Positions 13,901-31,093 of a stretch of 64,000 nucleotides of DNA are shown piece after piece. The position numbers and the translations under genes were made by a program. This DNA is from Rallus limicola (Eukaryota; Chordata; Aves; Gruiformes; Rallidae). Position 1 is the stretch's first letter; each line of letters starts with the position of its first letter. The notes under the pieces were generated by a model. It did not search any database and was not told where the DNA came from. It worked only from the letters and a program-made list of their open reading frames with translations. The stretch lies in assembly GCA_022605955.1 (NCBI GenBank), contig JAKCOZ010000008.1, positions 18,719,583-18,783,582 on the forward strand. The letters are read 5' to 3'.

Positions 13901-16900
13901 ACCACACCTAGAAGATTCTCCAAGGTTTTTTGGAGAAGAGAAAGTTTAGAGACAGTTTCATCTGCAGACTGGTAATGCAAGGTGTTTTGCGAAATATTAA
14001 GGAATTGTCTACTGGGAAGAAAACAGGAGAAACAAGAGAAAATTATGGAATAGCTTTCTGAGCCTTATCAATTTAGAAAACATACTAAGCATTTCCTGAA
14101 GGTAATGAAATCCTGATCTATGAACTGGAATAGGGAAAGAAGAGTATCAATGCTATTCAAGAGCATGAGGAATTGCAGGCCAAATTTTGTGAGCCAGCAG
14201 TTTTCAAGCAGAAGGAGAATTTGGAATGATGCTTAATTTGAAAGAAGCAAACAGATGAGTAATAGATCATACTGCTACAGTTGAAAAAATAGAAAAAGAG
14301 GACAGAAACTGTTTTTATTGAAAAGAATATAGGGAAGGTAAAAGGATTTATTAACCCTAAGGAAAAAAACTACAGTAATCTTTGCTCAAATATTTTGAAA
14401 GAATTAAAGTATTTCAAAAAGAAATTTTACAAATTGGAAAAAAAAACTTAATCCAGGAAAAGCTGAAGAATGTTGCTAATAATTTGAATTTTCAGCAGTG
14501 GTGTAAGACCACAGTAAAAGTTAAGCCCGAGGAAATCTAATCCTTGATTCAAGAGATGAAAAATTATACTCAAAAGACTCACAACTAAAGCTGCCTCTAA
14601 CTACACCTTCAGATGTGGTATTTAAGAGTGGATCCATGGAGGGCTAATTCTTACTAATATGTACAAAAGATGGTTATTGAAAAAAACCTTCATGGAGATT
14701 ACAGAGCAGAAGAGATCAATCAGCAGAAAGCCAGTAGGCTTTTAAAGCAATTATGTTTGCTTTGGGAAAGGTGCTCTAGCAGTTCAACAAACTGTTCACT
14801 ACATTAAGCAGAAAACAGTGCATTTCCAAGGAAACTGAGAGACCAGAGACAAACCCACTTGGATAGGGAAAAAAAAAAAAAAAGCAACTGTGTAAAGAGG
14901 AATAGCTTTGGTCCTGATAAAAAGTCTTTTGCTAAAATCCTGTAACAACTGAAAATGACATGTACATAACAGAGACCAACAGACAAAACCCAACCCCTCA
15001 AACCAACTAGACAGATCTTGGCAAACTGGAAGAAGTTCTAGCTAAATGTCTGGAAGAGATGAACAGTTTTCTGTCCCAGAGTTAGAAGGGCATACCCCTT
15101 TACCTATTCACTCCCTTTTTTCATGATTCTACTCCTTATTCAAACTGCCTTCAGTATAGCAGCCTAAGTGGTAAGTTTTAAAACCAAAACAGTAGAATTT
15201 CAGTTTTAACAAAGGAGTGGGGAGATCTGTGCTGCTTCAGCACACAGATGGCTGTTCATCCCAGCAGGATGCAGAGAAGTGTGCTGGGGTACCAATACAC
15301 CAAGGACAGAGCAGACTTCCAGAAAATGTTCACATTTGTTTCTTCTACAGTCATGGAGCCAAGATTGCTGCTGCTGTGTTGCAGACTAAAATCAGCTGCA
15401 GAATCTAACATAACTTCCTACACTATCTTCTACAAAATGTAGCAATAGATTTGAAGCTCCTGAGAAAAACAGACCTTTGAATTTATTGAACATGAAATTA
15501 TCTAGTCTAGGAGAACAATCCAGCAAACTGAAAGAGATTTGATGAAGATGGTTAAAACCAGAGGAATTATCTAGCTAACACAGGGACAGAAGGTAGGAAC
15601 ATAACACCTGCTGCACATAAAGCTCACGTTCAATTTCTAATGCAAGACCCAAAAAAAAGCACATGTACTGTCTTCTAAAGGAATAGCTGCTTTTATATTT
15701 GCAGGCATCAGTCAAACTCTACAAAGATAACCACAGTCAAGGCTTAGTCCAAGGTCAATCTGAATACTCCAAACTACTGCTACACCAACAGCCCTATGAG
15801 ACATAGATTTACAGAAAAAAGACTGGAAAGAAATTCCAAACCCAACCATTAACTACTAGATTGGAAATACAGACATAGCATCAATCAGCAACTACTAAGT
15901 TTTAAAAATAACAACAGACATCACAAATCAAGTAGGACACTGTGCTGCTACATTGCAGGGAGGGGAGCTTGAAGAGGGCTGGCTCTCCTATTAATCATTC
16001 ATAGGTCATTAAGTTTGATTATTGTCTGAAATTTCATTATATACATGGTTATGTGAAGAATTTTGCAGCATCCACAAGTTTTAACAGAAGGCAGATGTGT
16101 GGTTTGCATGGAATGAAGGATTGCATGGAAAGGTGGCTGGGCTGCCTTTAAATCTGAGCTGTTGTCTAGGCAGAAGGGAAAAAAAAAGATCACTGTAACA
16201 CAGTCTAGTATGGTTTGCTTTAACTTCTTTGTGTTGGTGAAAAATAGTTCCAAGAGAGGGATTGTCTTTCAACATGAATCTCCAGTTTTCTGGAGGTTAT
16301 CTGTCATAGAGTATTTCAAGTGACATAGAACTGCACAGTCTTTATCACTAGTCAGCTTGATTGCTTTATCAACATATCTGATGATTTAAAAGAAAAAAAA
16401 GGGAACCCAAGATAAAAAAGCAGCCCTCCCTCCTCAAGCTGTATTGCTCAGAGCCAACAGAAGACCACCTGGTTTTGTGATAAAGCTGGTGAAACTGGGA
16501 GTGAACTACATATCTGTAAATCCCAATAAGGCTTTACAGAACACAGGCTATCACATGCATGGTTCAAAGCATTGGGTTCTAGGAGGATGTTTTAAATGAA
16601 AGTTTAAGCACTTCCAGGATTAGATCCCAGCTGTCAGAGAATACAAATGTATGTATGCTTAGGTCATCTGGTGATATCTGAGTGCTGGAATCCTTTTGTG
16701 AGCCCTTTCTACTCTATGCAAGCAGCGTGTACATTGCATTGTATTGCAATTTATCTTCCACTATATGCTACTGTTTTACTTTCCTTTGTACCTTACATTC
16801 AACATAAATATTTAATGCCCCTCTCTTTGTTTTCTTTTCCCAAGACTTATAAACAGGACTCAAAATATTTAGCAATTTCTTTTCATGTTTCTCCTTGACT

Positions 16901-17447
16901 CTTCCCTCATTTTTATTGGCAAAATGGAAAAGTGCATATTGCAAAGGAAAAATGGAAAAGAGGAAAAGCTCTCATAAGAAGGAATGCAGATCTTTGAACA
17001 GCTCATAAGAATTCTGCCTAATATGACTATAGATATATGTTTGTTGAAAGCAACTTTAGGAACTATGGAAGACAGAAATTTATTTTCTCCCTCAGTCAAT
17101 GCTCTTTATTTGCACACCAAAGTGCTGAGTACAAAAACCTAGGTAGATACTGTGAACTTGGAGGCGAGGTAAAGCTGGTCCATGAGTAGGGATTGTTATA
17201 TGTAGTTTTTACAGAAAAGTTGTTTTGTAGGCAGCACACTCATAATAGCAGGTACCACATAACTATGTATTCAGTAGACTACTTACTCCACTTAGGCCAC
17301 CCACCACCTATTTTACACACTTTATAAAATAAGGAGCTGACTGAAGAATAAACTTCTTACCTTTGTCGTCTAAGTCAAAAGCATAGTTATCCTCTCCGAG
17401 TCTCCTGATGCTCTTCAGAGTAACTGCTTCAGACATGATGATTAGTC
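1814..17447 (-). CDS. ABCB11: ABCB11, bile salt export pump, 5' part (9 coding exons, codons 1-361)
   Basis: This is the minus-strand gene for the ATP-dependent bile salt exporter of the hepatocyte canalicular membrane (ABC subfamily B). Nine exons of 76 (coding part), 22, 49, 242, 88, 134, 172, 125 and 175 nt sum to 1083 nt, exactly 361 codons, and all phases agree. The protein starts [20 protein letters not shown] and carries the N-terminal tail, first transmembrane helix (about residues 56-90), a glycosylated first extracellular loop with sequons at N108, N115 and N124, and most of the first membrane domain, including the motif [14 protein letters not shown]. Both nucleotide-binding domains lie outside the window, to the left of base 1. 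As I recall the human gene, the coding length to this point is also 1083 nt, with 52 and 239 nt in place of 49 and 242. The recognition is firm from the sequence match to BSEP; the 5' non-coding exon(s) were not located. Confidence 0.95.
2577..2711. repeat. 135-bp direct duplication, copy A (spans ABCB11 exon 8 donor)
   Basis: By eye this copy matches 3519-3653 with 4 substitutions in 135 bases and no gap. On the minus strand it contains the last 18 bases of exon 8, its donor and the adjoining intron. It is the likely source copy because it is continuous with the functional exon. Confidence 0.9.
2694..2818 (-). CDS. ABCB11: ABCB11 coding exon 8 (second intracellular loop)
   Basis: 125 nt encoding [17 protein letters not shown] and [20 protein letters not shown], typical of ABCB intracellular loop 2. 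The acceptor is CTTTTGTAG and the donor GAAAG|GTTTGTTC, a weak donor (GTTTGT). The last 18 exon bases and this donor are copied in the upstream intron at 3519-3653. Confidence 0.95.
2846..2868. repeat. Perfect 9-bp inverted repeat near the ABCB11 exon 8 acceptor
   Basis: CACCTGAAC - TATAG - GTTCAGGTG. On the minus strand it lies about 28-50 nt upstream of the exon 8 acceptor, in the zone where a branch point is expected. Both arms contain an E-box-like CACCTG/CAGGTG. Confidence 0.6.
3519..3653. repeat. 135-bp direct duplication, copy B (intronic, carries a decoy donor)
   Basis: Same orientation as copy A and about 940 bp away, inside the intron upstream of exon 8. It includes 18 bases of exon 8 and the same donor (AAAG|GTTTGT) but no acceptor-linked exon body. 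The 4 mismatches (about 97% identity) suggest a fairly young local duplication. Confidence 0.9.
4188..4359 (-). CDS. ABCB11: ABCB11 coding exon 7 (TM3-TM4)
   Basis: 172 nt encoding [20 protein letters not shown], then [16 protein letters not shown] and [13 protein letters not shown]. The acceptor is CCCCCAG and the donor TTG|GTAAGTT. Confidence 0.96.
6171..6304 (-). CDS. ABCB11: ABCB11 coding exon 6 (first coupling region)
   Basis: 134 nt encoding [20 protein letters not shown] and the conserved [19 protein letters not shown] of the first intracellular loop. The acceptor is CTCTCCCCAG and the donor TGA|GTAAGTAT. Confidence 0.95.
7196..7283 (-). CDS. ABCB11: ABCB11 coding exon 5 (TM2)
   Basis: 88 nt encoding [17 protein letters not shown] and the start of transmembrane helix 2, ending at GYLQ. 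The acceptor is TTTTTTTCAG and the donor CAA|GTCAGTA. Confidence 0.94.
8889..9130 (-). CDS. ABCB11: ABCB11 coding exon 4 (TM1 and first extracellular loop)
   Basis: 242 nt. It opens with [18 protein letters not shown], carries transmembrane helix 1 with the motif [13 protein letters not shown], and the extracellular loop with NNT, NGT and NAT sequons, ending at RCG. The acceptor is CTTTTTAG and the donor GG|GTAAGTAG. Confidence 0.95.
10878..10926 (-). CDS. ABCB11: ABCB11 coding exon 3 (49 nt)
   Basis: Encodes the Lys-rich cytosolic linker and the conserved IRVGFFQL just before the first transmembrane domain. The acceptor is TTCTTGAAG and the donor CTG|GTAATG. It enters in phase 2 and leaves in phase 0, and is one codon shorter than the human exon as I recall it. 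Confidence 0.88.
12457..12478 (-). CDS. ABCB11: ABCB11 22-nt microexon
   Basis: The acceptor is TTTTCCCTAACAG and the donor GTAAGTCA. The 22 nt complete the split Gly codon from the preceding exon, encode NGFKKA and start a Glu codon finished by the next exon. It restores the phase between the flanking exons, and its size equals the human exon covering c.77-98 as I recall it. Confidence 0.85.
12479..17360 (-). other. Largest ABCB11 intron (4.9 kb)
   Basis: Separates the start-codon exon from the 22-nt microexon. I see no coding exon of any gene in it; the open frames are short and unlike known proteins. Confidence 0.6.
17361..17447 (-). CDS. ABCB11: ABCB11 first coding exon with start codon
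   Basis: The ATG reads on the minus strand at 17436-17434 and is followed by [11 protein letters not shown]. The exon is preceded by a very strong acceptor: an 18-T run (plus 17470-17487), a C-rich tract and TTCAG, leaving only 11 nt of leader in this exon. That proves at least one further upstream non-coding exon. The donor is AAAG|GTAAGAAG. Coding length 76 nt, ending in phase 1. Confidence 0.93.
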
Positions 17448-17469
17448 CTGAAGGGGGGAGAGGAAGGGG

Positions 17470-17487
17470 AAAAAAAAAAAAAAAAAA
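17470..17487 (+). repeat. A18 run, the polypyrimidine tract of ABCB11 on the minus strand
   Basis: Eighteen A on the plus strand read as eighteen T followed by a C-rich tract directly before the ABCB11 acceptor. Confidence 0.8.
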
Positions 17488-19761
17488 GAGTATCAGCATG
17501 CATTTGCCTGTGAACATACAAAAATATTATGTTAAACTACTCCTTACATCAGTTTTGCCCTCATTATCCCAGGACAATGCCACTGATTACAGCACAAGTT
17601 AGAACAGTTGAGAGTCCCAGACACAGTAAAACTACAGAGTAGAAAAACACCTCAGAGAAGCATGCCCAACTTACCCCTCTGAAAGGCCTCTGAAAGACTC
17701 CAATGCCACCTGCCTCTGGTGAGGGCTGCTCTGCAAGGTTTGCAACCCACTGCAAATAGCCCCGTCCCCATTAATGGCTGTATTAAAATAAACTACTATT
17801 TTTGTGCCAGTGACACCCTCAGTTTATTGGCTGAGATAATTATAAGATAGATCCTGCCTCAGTTATGAGACAGCAGCAGGTAGAAGACCTTCCTTTGCCT
17901 TGTCTCATCCTAGCTGGCACCAGCCAGCAGGACTGTGATGGGGGGGAAAAATTTGGGGCCAAGACTGTGGCCAGAGGGGAACCCCAGCATCTGCAGCACC
18001 ACCACCACTCCCACAGCTCTCAGGTGGGACAAGTTACTCAGCAGGCCTGCTCCTATGGACACTACTAACTAGCCACACTGATATGCAAAGTAGATGTTGT
18101 ACACATGAAGAAATAAGGAGACAAAGTTAATGCTTTCTTGTTAAAAAAGGAGTATTGTGAGGCAAAATATGCCAGTAGTTCTAGGTTTGGTTGGGCAGGC
18201 CTGGCATCCAAGATGGCACCTGGGGAAAGTGCTGCAGAGGCCCTCCCGAAAATATGCTGTAGCATATCCCAAAGCATAGTTCTTAAGCATCAACATTGGT
18301 ATGTTTATGAGTCTGTATAAACCTCTCACAATGTCTCATTTTAAGAATATTACAACATATTCAGATATCAAAGCTTTTAACACCTTTTACCCAAATAACA
18401 AAACAAGTCTGCACAAAAGACACAATTCCACAGATTATTTGTGTTACACCACCTTAATTCCCAACCAGCTGAGGTTTTACCTCTAGAGGAACCACCTCTT
18501 TTCTGCTAAGAGTATTAAAACTACCCAAATCCTTCATATTGGGAACAGATGTGTGGCTAACCACAGCCAGACAGGTCCTTAACTGAGACAGGCTGAGGAG
18601 AAACTTGGCTCTGAATTTACCGGAGGATGAAGGAAATAAACCCATTGCTAGGTTCAAACAGAGCAAGATTAAAGGAGCCAGTTCAGTGCTTTCAGGGTGC
18701 ATATGTGATTTTTAATATTTTCACTTCCCATGAAGTCCCAACTTTTTTATTACCTTTCCCTTCAAAAATGTTTTAAAGACCTGCTGCCTCCCAACTAAAC
18801 CCTTCTCTTTTTTAACCTGTTCTGAATTTTATGCGTACATCTCTTGGCACATCACTGAATCATGAATAAATCAGGCTGGAAAGACCAAAGTCTCCTCATT
18901 AATTCTAAATATCCATGCCAACATTACAGTGTGAGGTTGGAGCTGGAGATCTGTAAAAACAGACTTTTTTCTCCATTTACAAAGAAGTTTGACAGCAATA
19001 TCAGAGTCAGGGGAGCCCTTCACAGTGATATGACTCTAAGGAAAATACAGCTTAAAGACGCAATTGTCCTAAAGCTGACCAGATTTTTAACCCTCAGTAT
19101 ATATAAGTTTTCAAGGACACAAAAACCAACAAATTACTAAATTTCTAAGAAAGCCATCAATATGAGAAAAATAATCAAATCATTATGTATATGTATCTGT
19201 GTTACAGTTTTTCAGATTTTTGGTTCAAATGGTTAAAGCATCATTAATAATTAATTAACAATACCCAGAAGATCCCAATTGCAAATGCTCACATTTTCTA
19301 TGGCAAAAGATATGTTCACCACAATGGTAATTGTCCTTAATCTTGAATTCATCATTTGCTTCTAGATTTAGTACTGAGTGCTCTGCACTCTTTAGCACAT
19401 AAGGAATGGAACTGTATAAAGCAAGCTGAGCTAATAGACAAACTGCTGGTTTTACACTGAAATTAGTATAATTAGAAATGCCACCTGAATTATGAAATCA
19501 TTTTCTGCTGCAGTAAAGAAGCAACATTCCTACCTGTTCTGCTATCAAAATAAATCTAAACACACATTCCAGCAGCTTTAAAATACTTTACAACTTTACA
19601 GAAGTATAAACCCATTTAAGTGGTACAAACCATTTGGACCATATTACTGAATGTGGCTCCCAGTGAAAAGCTATGAAGTGATTAAAAAAACCCAACAAAC
19701 CCATGGCATTTCTGCTTCAGAAGGATAATGGATAATTTCGTACTGTAAATTGATGAAGACA

Positions 19762-19789
19762 GCAAAAGCAAAGCAAAGCAAAGCAAAGC
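19762..19789 (+). repeat. (GCAAA)n microsatellite
   Basis: Five tandem copies of a GCAAA unit (the first with one extra A). Confidence 0.85.
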
Positions 19790-22700
19790 CTCTCTCAGCT
19801 ATTTGTTACTTGACTTTGTAATCATAACATCTTTACAAAATTTTGTAATGGAACAGTGTAAAATTCAATCTGTCCTTTAAAATGCCAGTACAGAACACCA
19901 TGCTGGGAAGTCTCATTTCACTGCTTGCTCTGACATTGTATTTTAACACATTTTTTGTGACTGATTTTTTTTAATCCTGAATGCTGACACAATTTCAAAT
20001 AACAGGAAAAGTGGAAGACAAACCCCAGTGACTGACAGACTTGAATAAGGATTCAAGTTACAAATACTTGCTAGAGCTAGCTAAACTTTCTGGAATGATG
20101 TCACTTTTTAAAAAAAAGTAACTGTCCTATGTTTTTGAAAGAAAACAATTTTTCTTATGTTTTTCTAAAGCTCAAATTTCACATACTATCCTGTCCAGCA
20201 GCAGCATTCATTAGTTGACTTAACCTGATTAATATAGAAGATTAGCATGCTGTATTAGAATATTAAAATAACCTTCCTCAGAATCTAAATGTTTAAGTGG
20301 GTATCACTTAAAGATACTGAAAAATATTGTTGCTGATGTCTTCATTTAAATGATTTAGGTAATAGAAATCAGAGATAACAGAATGCATTAGATCATCCCC
20401 TCTATCCCTGTGCATGCAATACAAACTAGGAGCAGAGAATACCTCAGAAACTGCACTAAAGTGAAATAGCATTTTACCTTAGCCAATTAAGGCATGGCTG
20501 CTGGATTTTTGACAAATAAACATCTTTAAGAAATCCTAAATCCAGATTTAAACAAGTAATACTTGGAAAATATTAACAAAGGAATATATCCTACAGAATA
20601 AAGTAACATTAGGACCTGATCCAAAGCCCTTTGAAATCTTTTTCAAATTAAATCTTTATTCAGATCATATTGTTATTTAACATAAAGGGGGAAAAGAACC
20701 CAAATGAAAATTGGCCCTGAAAGCAATGTCCTTCATTTGTCTTTAAAATTAGGTTCCTCAGATGTTAATGACAGGATACATTGCAGGAAGATATTTTGCT
20801 TCAAGATAGAATTTGAATGTCTTGTTCTTCGAACAAAAAAAAATAAATTTAAAAGCAACACAAACCACTATCTATACAAAGGAAATTTAGCATTTAGCTT
20901 AAATTGTTCTGAAATACGGGTACATTTCAGTTCAGGAAGTTTCATCAGTTAACTCTGAAACATTAAACATGATAGATTTGTTACTCACCTCTGGCTGTTA
21001 AAAATCATGTATCATAAAACAAATTGCAAGAATCCTGTTCAATTAGTTAGTGAAGCACCCAACCATTTCCCTTCATGTTTGTATTATTCTAGCCCATTTG
21101 TCAGAACTGAATCTTTAAAGTGGACATTGGCTATTTGCACCTGGGTCAATAACCATCTGGTTACAGTGGTTACAGTTCATTGACATCTAATGGAGGGTTT
21201 AAATTTGACTAATGTAATCTCACAACATAAAGTCAGGGCACTGGGGAAGCAATTATACATAAGCCCAGGCAGTTCTCTGGGACAAAAGAGAAAAAAGCTC
21301 ACAGTGAATGTGCAGGAGGAGATTATTACAGCATTATTTTATCAGCTAATGCTGATATTACTTTATTACTAATAATTACTTTATTAGCTCTGCAATAATT
21401 CAATGTATACTACTGCCCTGCAGTAAATAGCAACATCAGCTGAAATATAAAAATTGGTTCCCAGATTAAGCTAAATTCAGAGTAAAAACTTGCTCAAAAG
21501 CTTTGTTTTCTAACCCATCCCACTCCCCATGGCTTCTAATATATTACTATTCTTCCTTTAAAATTAAGATTTTGCAGAATCTAAGCTCCTGAATAGTGGT
21601 GAATTCCCAGACATGATCTCTCCATGGATTTTTCAATAAGGGCCATTGTTGAGGACAATGTTATGACCACCAAGTTTAGAGATAAATGGCAGACACGGTT
21701 TAGCACTACAGAGAGCCCTGACTGATAGGACAAGATAGAAAAGCAGTGCTTTAATCTTAGGGACTGTCAGCTCCTGTCAAGCCTAAACTAACATACAGAG
21801 AACAGCACAGTCTGAGATAATGTCACAGTGCTAACCATCTTATCCACCACATTGCTGAGCCAGGGCGGGGAAAAATAGTTACTTGCAGTACAAGGTGTAC
21901 AAGTGGAAAGGCTGGAAGAAAAATTATATGGTGGAACAGAACTCTGCTCTGCTTCATTCTCCCTGACAGTTTCTTCAGGAGCAACATAGTCAAAGGTCAT
22001 GAAATGCCTTTGCTTTTCAGGGTACTTGAGCAAAGCTCATATTTATCATGCAAGGAAGTCCAGCATCTCTAGACAAGGCTTGGCTTGCCAGAAACAGAAT
22101 GTAATTTTAGCTTTACAGAAATTACTTCGGTCTTTTCATTTAAAAACTTTGTTCATCTACACATTTGGAAAGCATGTACAGAGCCTATTTCACACTGCTA
22201 ATGAAGTAGATTAAGGCAGCAATGAACTGGAGCTGAGACCACAGACTGATTTGATGGGCTCTGCTCCTTTCAAAACCTCTGCTACTCATCCTTAAAAAAT
22301 AATCTTGAGGATTAATAAATTCTGACCTGACTTTATGACATAGGCCATAAAAATGAATTTATGCTAAAAAAAAAAAGTCATCTGTCTGTGTAGAGCAAAG
22401 TGAAGAATATAAAGCACTCAGTTTTGGTCCTTTTCCCACTGAGTCACCTTCCCCTTTTACAGCTGCTAATGGAAAAACTAGCCAAAACCACTCCATCTCC
22501 TCGAGCCCTTTTGGACTTTGTTTCCTTCTGATGTACTAGGAAGGGAAAACTGGGTTTCTGTTGCTCGAGTCACCCCTTCACTGAACCAAAACAATAGAAA
22601 ACAGGACTTCAGTGAATTGAGGAGACTGACAGATGCTCCCATCTCTGAATTCTTGTAGGGAACAACAGAGCAAAATCTCTGAATTTTGGTAGGTTATAGT

Positions 22701-25700
22701 TACTATTTAATTCATGAAAGAATTAAAGAGTTCCCCTCAGTCATGGTGTGAGTTGAAGGGAAGCATTTTGCTTACAGCTCACATAGTTTTAATGACCTTT
22801 GCATGGGAAGAAAGAGACCACAATTCATTGAGCCAAATGCAGTAAAATAACTTCATGCTCCCTCAATTTGAGTAGCTGTTTATTCTAGCATATTACAACT
22901 CCAAATGAGGTTATCCTCTTTTCAGTGGATTTTTTTCAACAGTTTATAAAGGCAAGCAAATAAAAATGAGTCTTATTTATTCCTGGACAGATAATTTCTC
23001 AGCAAGAAATGAAAGCCCACGCGCTCTTTTGGCACACTATTCCTCAGCTCTAAGCTGTAGTCTATAACCTATAGGTCTTTATTCCAGTATTGACAATAGC
23101 TAGTAGCAGTAATCAAATAAAATGCTCCCTAAAGATAGCCAGAAATTTTGCAGAATGCTCACAGCTATGGAGGAGTAGGTGGCCACAGTTTTCCCCCAGG
23201 TGAAGGGACTCAGTCTGCCACTGCAGGGTGAGACTCCAGGTGAGCAGCTCTTTCTGTGTTTTGTGCTAAAGTCAGCATACAATTACAGCAGTCTGGACTC
23301 TCTTGCCTGACAGGAGGCATTGAGCAGACAGCTCTTATGCTTCATTAATTTATTTTTTAGCCATTCATAGGCAGATTTATTTCTGCAGCTAGAATATAGT
23401 TGTTCAAGGGCCAAGAAGCCAGACACTGGATTTCTCACTGGAGTATAATGCCCATCTTAATTGCGCCACTTACAGTGGCACCTCAAAGTGTCAGCAGTGT
23501 AAGGCAGATGTCAATTCTGTAGTACACTTCTGCTCCTATATGATCCAAAAAAAATTATCACAGTTATAAAGGTATTTAGAGAACAAAACCAACAAAGCTG
23601 GGATGGAGGAGAACAAGCTCCTCTGTGGGACTCTAATCAGGGCAGAGACTGGAGGAGTGGGAAGGTACAGGAAAGGCCAGTACACACACACATTTGGTGT
23701 CTTCCTTCTTTTCTCAGCATCACAGTAGTTACACAAACATAACTTCAAATTCACTTTGTACAATGAAAAGTGAATTTTACATTGAGCTTACTGATTTCTG
23801 ATTTATACTATTAAATGTGGAATTATGTCAACCCCACAAGGTGCATATGTATATTAATTCCTTCACCACAACATGGCTTTTGAAAAAGTTACTGTCCTTC
23901 CCAAGGATCCTTAGCAAGTATTCTACACAGAACCCCTTTTTGCACCTAAAAGCAAAACTTCCTCTTTTCATGGCTGGGTGTTACCCTTTTTGCTGAGGGC
24001 AAAAAGCTGTTCCTTGATAAGAAGTCAATTTCTTCTTTTTCTTTCTTTTTTTTTTTTTTTTTCTCAATCAAACTCTATTTCTTCATACTGAAATGGGAAT
24101 AGCAGACACTTTACTTACAGCTAAAGCCCTTTGGGCACAATGGGGATGTTTTTGTGACTTTCTCTTGCTATGGAAAGTTAAAACTCCAAGTCACTGATTG
24201 CTGAGAGTGCATAGGTGGGAAGCTAACACAAAGCAAGAAACAAATTTATTTCTTCTCCCATGGTCTAAATCATGATCAGAGACAGTAAGTCATGGTATAT
24301 TTATTTCTTGGTCACAAAAAACACGCTATACTGACAATGCAAAATACCACCTGGAGTGGGTCCAGCAGGGAGTTTGGACGGTAGGCAGCAAGGGGACTTA
24401 CTTCTAGTTACTGCCTCTTATCATCTGGTCTTGGAAAGTACCAGAAGCAGGACATGCACTCTCTTGCCCTGTTGATCCTACCAAAGTCTGGCAGCTGGTA
24501 AGGACTTTTTCTCCACTCCACATAAAAATAGCAGAGATAGCAACAACACTTCTGTAAAACAAAACAAAGCAAAACCTATCAATTTTAAATCCAAACTATA
24601 ACTTTGAATCACTTAATTTTTATGTAAATCTGTTGAATTAAAAAATTATTTCAAAAAAGACATCTCTGAGAGTGCTTGCTGCACCCTTTGGGCAACCAGC
24701 CCTTGGGTTACCCCTCCTATTCCTGTCCACATAAGCCTGCCTGTCCCCTGCAACTCAGCTTTCCCAACTCTTAAATGCCACCACTCAAATTCCTTTGGGG
24801 CTTCTGAGTGCCTCTTACCACTCTGCCTCCTGGAAACTAGAGAAAAATACATTTACAGTTGATGAGCCCTTTGGTTTTTTTGTTGGCTTTTTTTTTTCTT
24901 TTTTGGTTCATGGTCCATATAAAAAATTGGAGGTACATCTTTACACCACAAAGCCAAGCCACTGGACAGGCACTGGACTTACCAGTCTCCCTAGCAGGCT
25001 GGAGTTGGAAACACAGCCTGTACAAAGTATTCTAAATTAAAACCTTGTAATTGCAGCATTTCATTAATTTGATATAAAGTACCACTGACCCCTTCATTAA
25101 AGATCACAAGGACCAGAAGTTATCCTTGATCATCCAAGTCCCATATTTGTAGACATGTCTGTAGCCAAGGCTTTTCCCTTAGTCTAGTGAAGTTGGCTTT
25201 TATTTTTATTTACCTACCTGATTACAGATCAGGCCCAAATGGTTTTATTTATGTTAATTTACTAGCTATACTTTGTATATACGTATGAAAATATGTATGT
25301 ACTTTACAGCTGAAGTAATGTGTGATGAATCACAGTTCTGTCTCCTCTAGAGGGGCTCCTCTCAAACCTTCTCTGTCCTTGGTCCCTCATTTTGCTGCCG
25401 TGCTGGATCCTGCACAAGGTGCAGCAATCCATCATTGCTGAGGTCCAGAGGCCTGTAGCTGTGGGAGGGCGGGAGTAGCAGGGAAGTGGTGCCTCCACGC
25501 CAAGGAGAGCAGGTCTCCACACAGCCTCCAGAAACAAAAGCCTGGCCCTGGCTCTGATGTATAATGGCTAGGGACTGCTGGAACTCTTACTCAGCTGAAG
25601 GCTGCAAAGGAATATGGCAACTCCAAGGAGAGCAAGGGCTATTATAAACCCTTATAATTCTAATAAGGGTTGCATGAGAAGGAAAGCCAGCTGCTGAGCT

Positions 25701-27028
25701 GGGTCTGCTACATGCATGTATGCGTGCGAAAAAAACTGTCTTAAAGGAACTTTGAAAGACTACAAAGGGAAGGCAGTTGTCTAATTCACTACTGATGTGG
25801 CAGAGGAAGTTAAGCAACAAAAACCAGCACTGCTGCATTGTAACTTTTGCAACACCTTGGGTAACTTCCAGCTAGCTCAAAAAGCTGCATTTCACCACCA
25901 CCAACAGCCACGGGGCTTGAATAAAAACCAGGATATGATAAACCTCCTGTGCCAGAGCAGTTTTTCGTGCAGAAAATCAAAGCAGTATTCCCATTCCTAT
26001 TATGAGACTTAAAAACATGTCAGGTGTCTGCAATTTCCATTTAAATTAAGTTTTGACAGAGGAGAATTTGGCCATCATAAATGCAACTTCATTGCATCTT
26101 ACCATTCCGAGATGGATTGTCTGTAAGCAACCTCTAAAGAGAGCTGTACTCCTTTACATCTGTTTAGAATTATTTTGTTAGTCAATGGCATGAGGCATCT
26201 CCTGTTTTCCAGGCCATGAGGGTTCATAAAGAAGTATAATTGAATTGTCTCCTCTAAGCAGAATTTCATCCATCATCAGTAGTTATTTTATAAATTCAGT
26301 ATTAAATAAATTGGAATATAATCCCATTTTAGCAGGCTCTTCCCAAACATGTTGATGGTGTCACACTGCCTTGAGTTTCACACCAGTAGGTGAGGTGCTT
26401 CAACTTGCACCCTCTCTCCTATGCTCCAGGACCACACACAAATACATGCACCAGCCCTGCTGGTAGGAATTTATTTCTTGAGAGGTAAAGAAATAAATGG
26501 CAGTACCCTTTTTCTTGTCAGTCCAGCACTGACAAAGAAGGGTTTTAGTAAAATAAGGTAAATCAAGTTTCTTGTCTCTCATTGCTTAAGTATTCACAGT
26601 AAAGAGAAATGTTCTGGATCCTGTTATCTTGCCTGACCTTTTGTTGACAGCTGTCCCTGGTCTAACTCTTTAATTTTCTATGAATTGACACTAAATTCAG
26701 ACATTTCTGTTGGTTTCCATGCAAATATTTCATTTGTGCTATTCTTTTCTAGTCAGTGTTTCTCCCAGGTATGTTTGATGGGAGCTTACTGAACTGACAG
26801 CAGTAACCTAATATGCATTAGTCTTTGTAAGCTTATTACAATATATCTCGAGTTCTCATTTGTGCTCAAGGAAGGACTGTTCATTTGGGCACAAAGAAGA
26901 CACTGCTCTGAATAGATGCAGTTAGACAACTCAAGAAAAAAAAAAAACAACCCAAAAATCTGTCCCTTAAAAACTAGCAGCTTTTCTTTTTTGCTTCAGG
27001 AGTACGTGTCCAGAAGACTTCATTAAAA

Positions 27029-31093
<4,065 letters not shown>

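Larger units (their letters stand above)
17448..26999. other. ABCB11 / DHRS9 head-to-head intergenic interval
   Basis: No convincing coding exon is present. The strong acceptors before the first coding exons of both genes (TTCAG at plus 17452-17448; GCTTCAG at 26993-26999) show that both have upstream non-coding exons, so the promoters and 5' exons should lie in this interval. I looked for a farnesoid-X-receptor IR-1 element (AGGTCA-N-TGACCT), known in the human ABCB11 promoter, and found no clear match. It contains a (GCAAA)n microsatellite and several homopolymer runs. Confidence 0.6.

Noticed and set aside
23207..23225. AGGTGAAGGGACT as a nuclear-receptor DR1 element for ABCB11
   Set aside because: Both half-sites depart from consensus and it lies 5.8 kb from the first coding exon; no support.
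24380..24420. Possible ABCB11 non-coding exon ending CTAGAA|GTAAGT on the minus strand
   Set aside because: Only a donor match; no promoter or transcript evidence, and such matches are common by chance.
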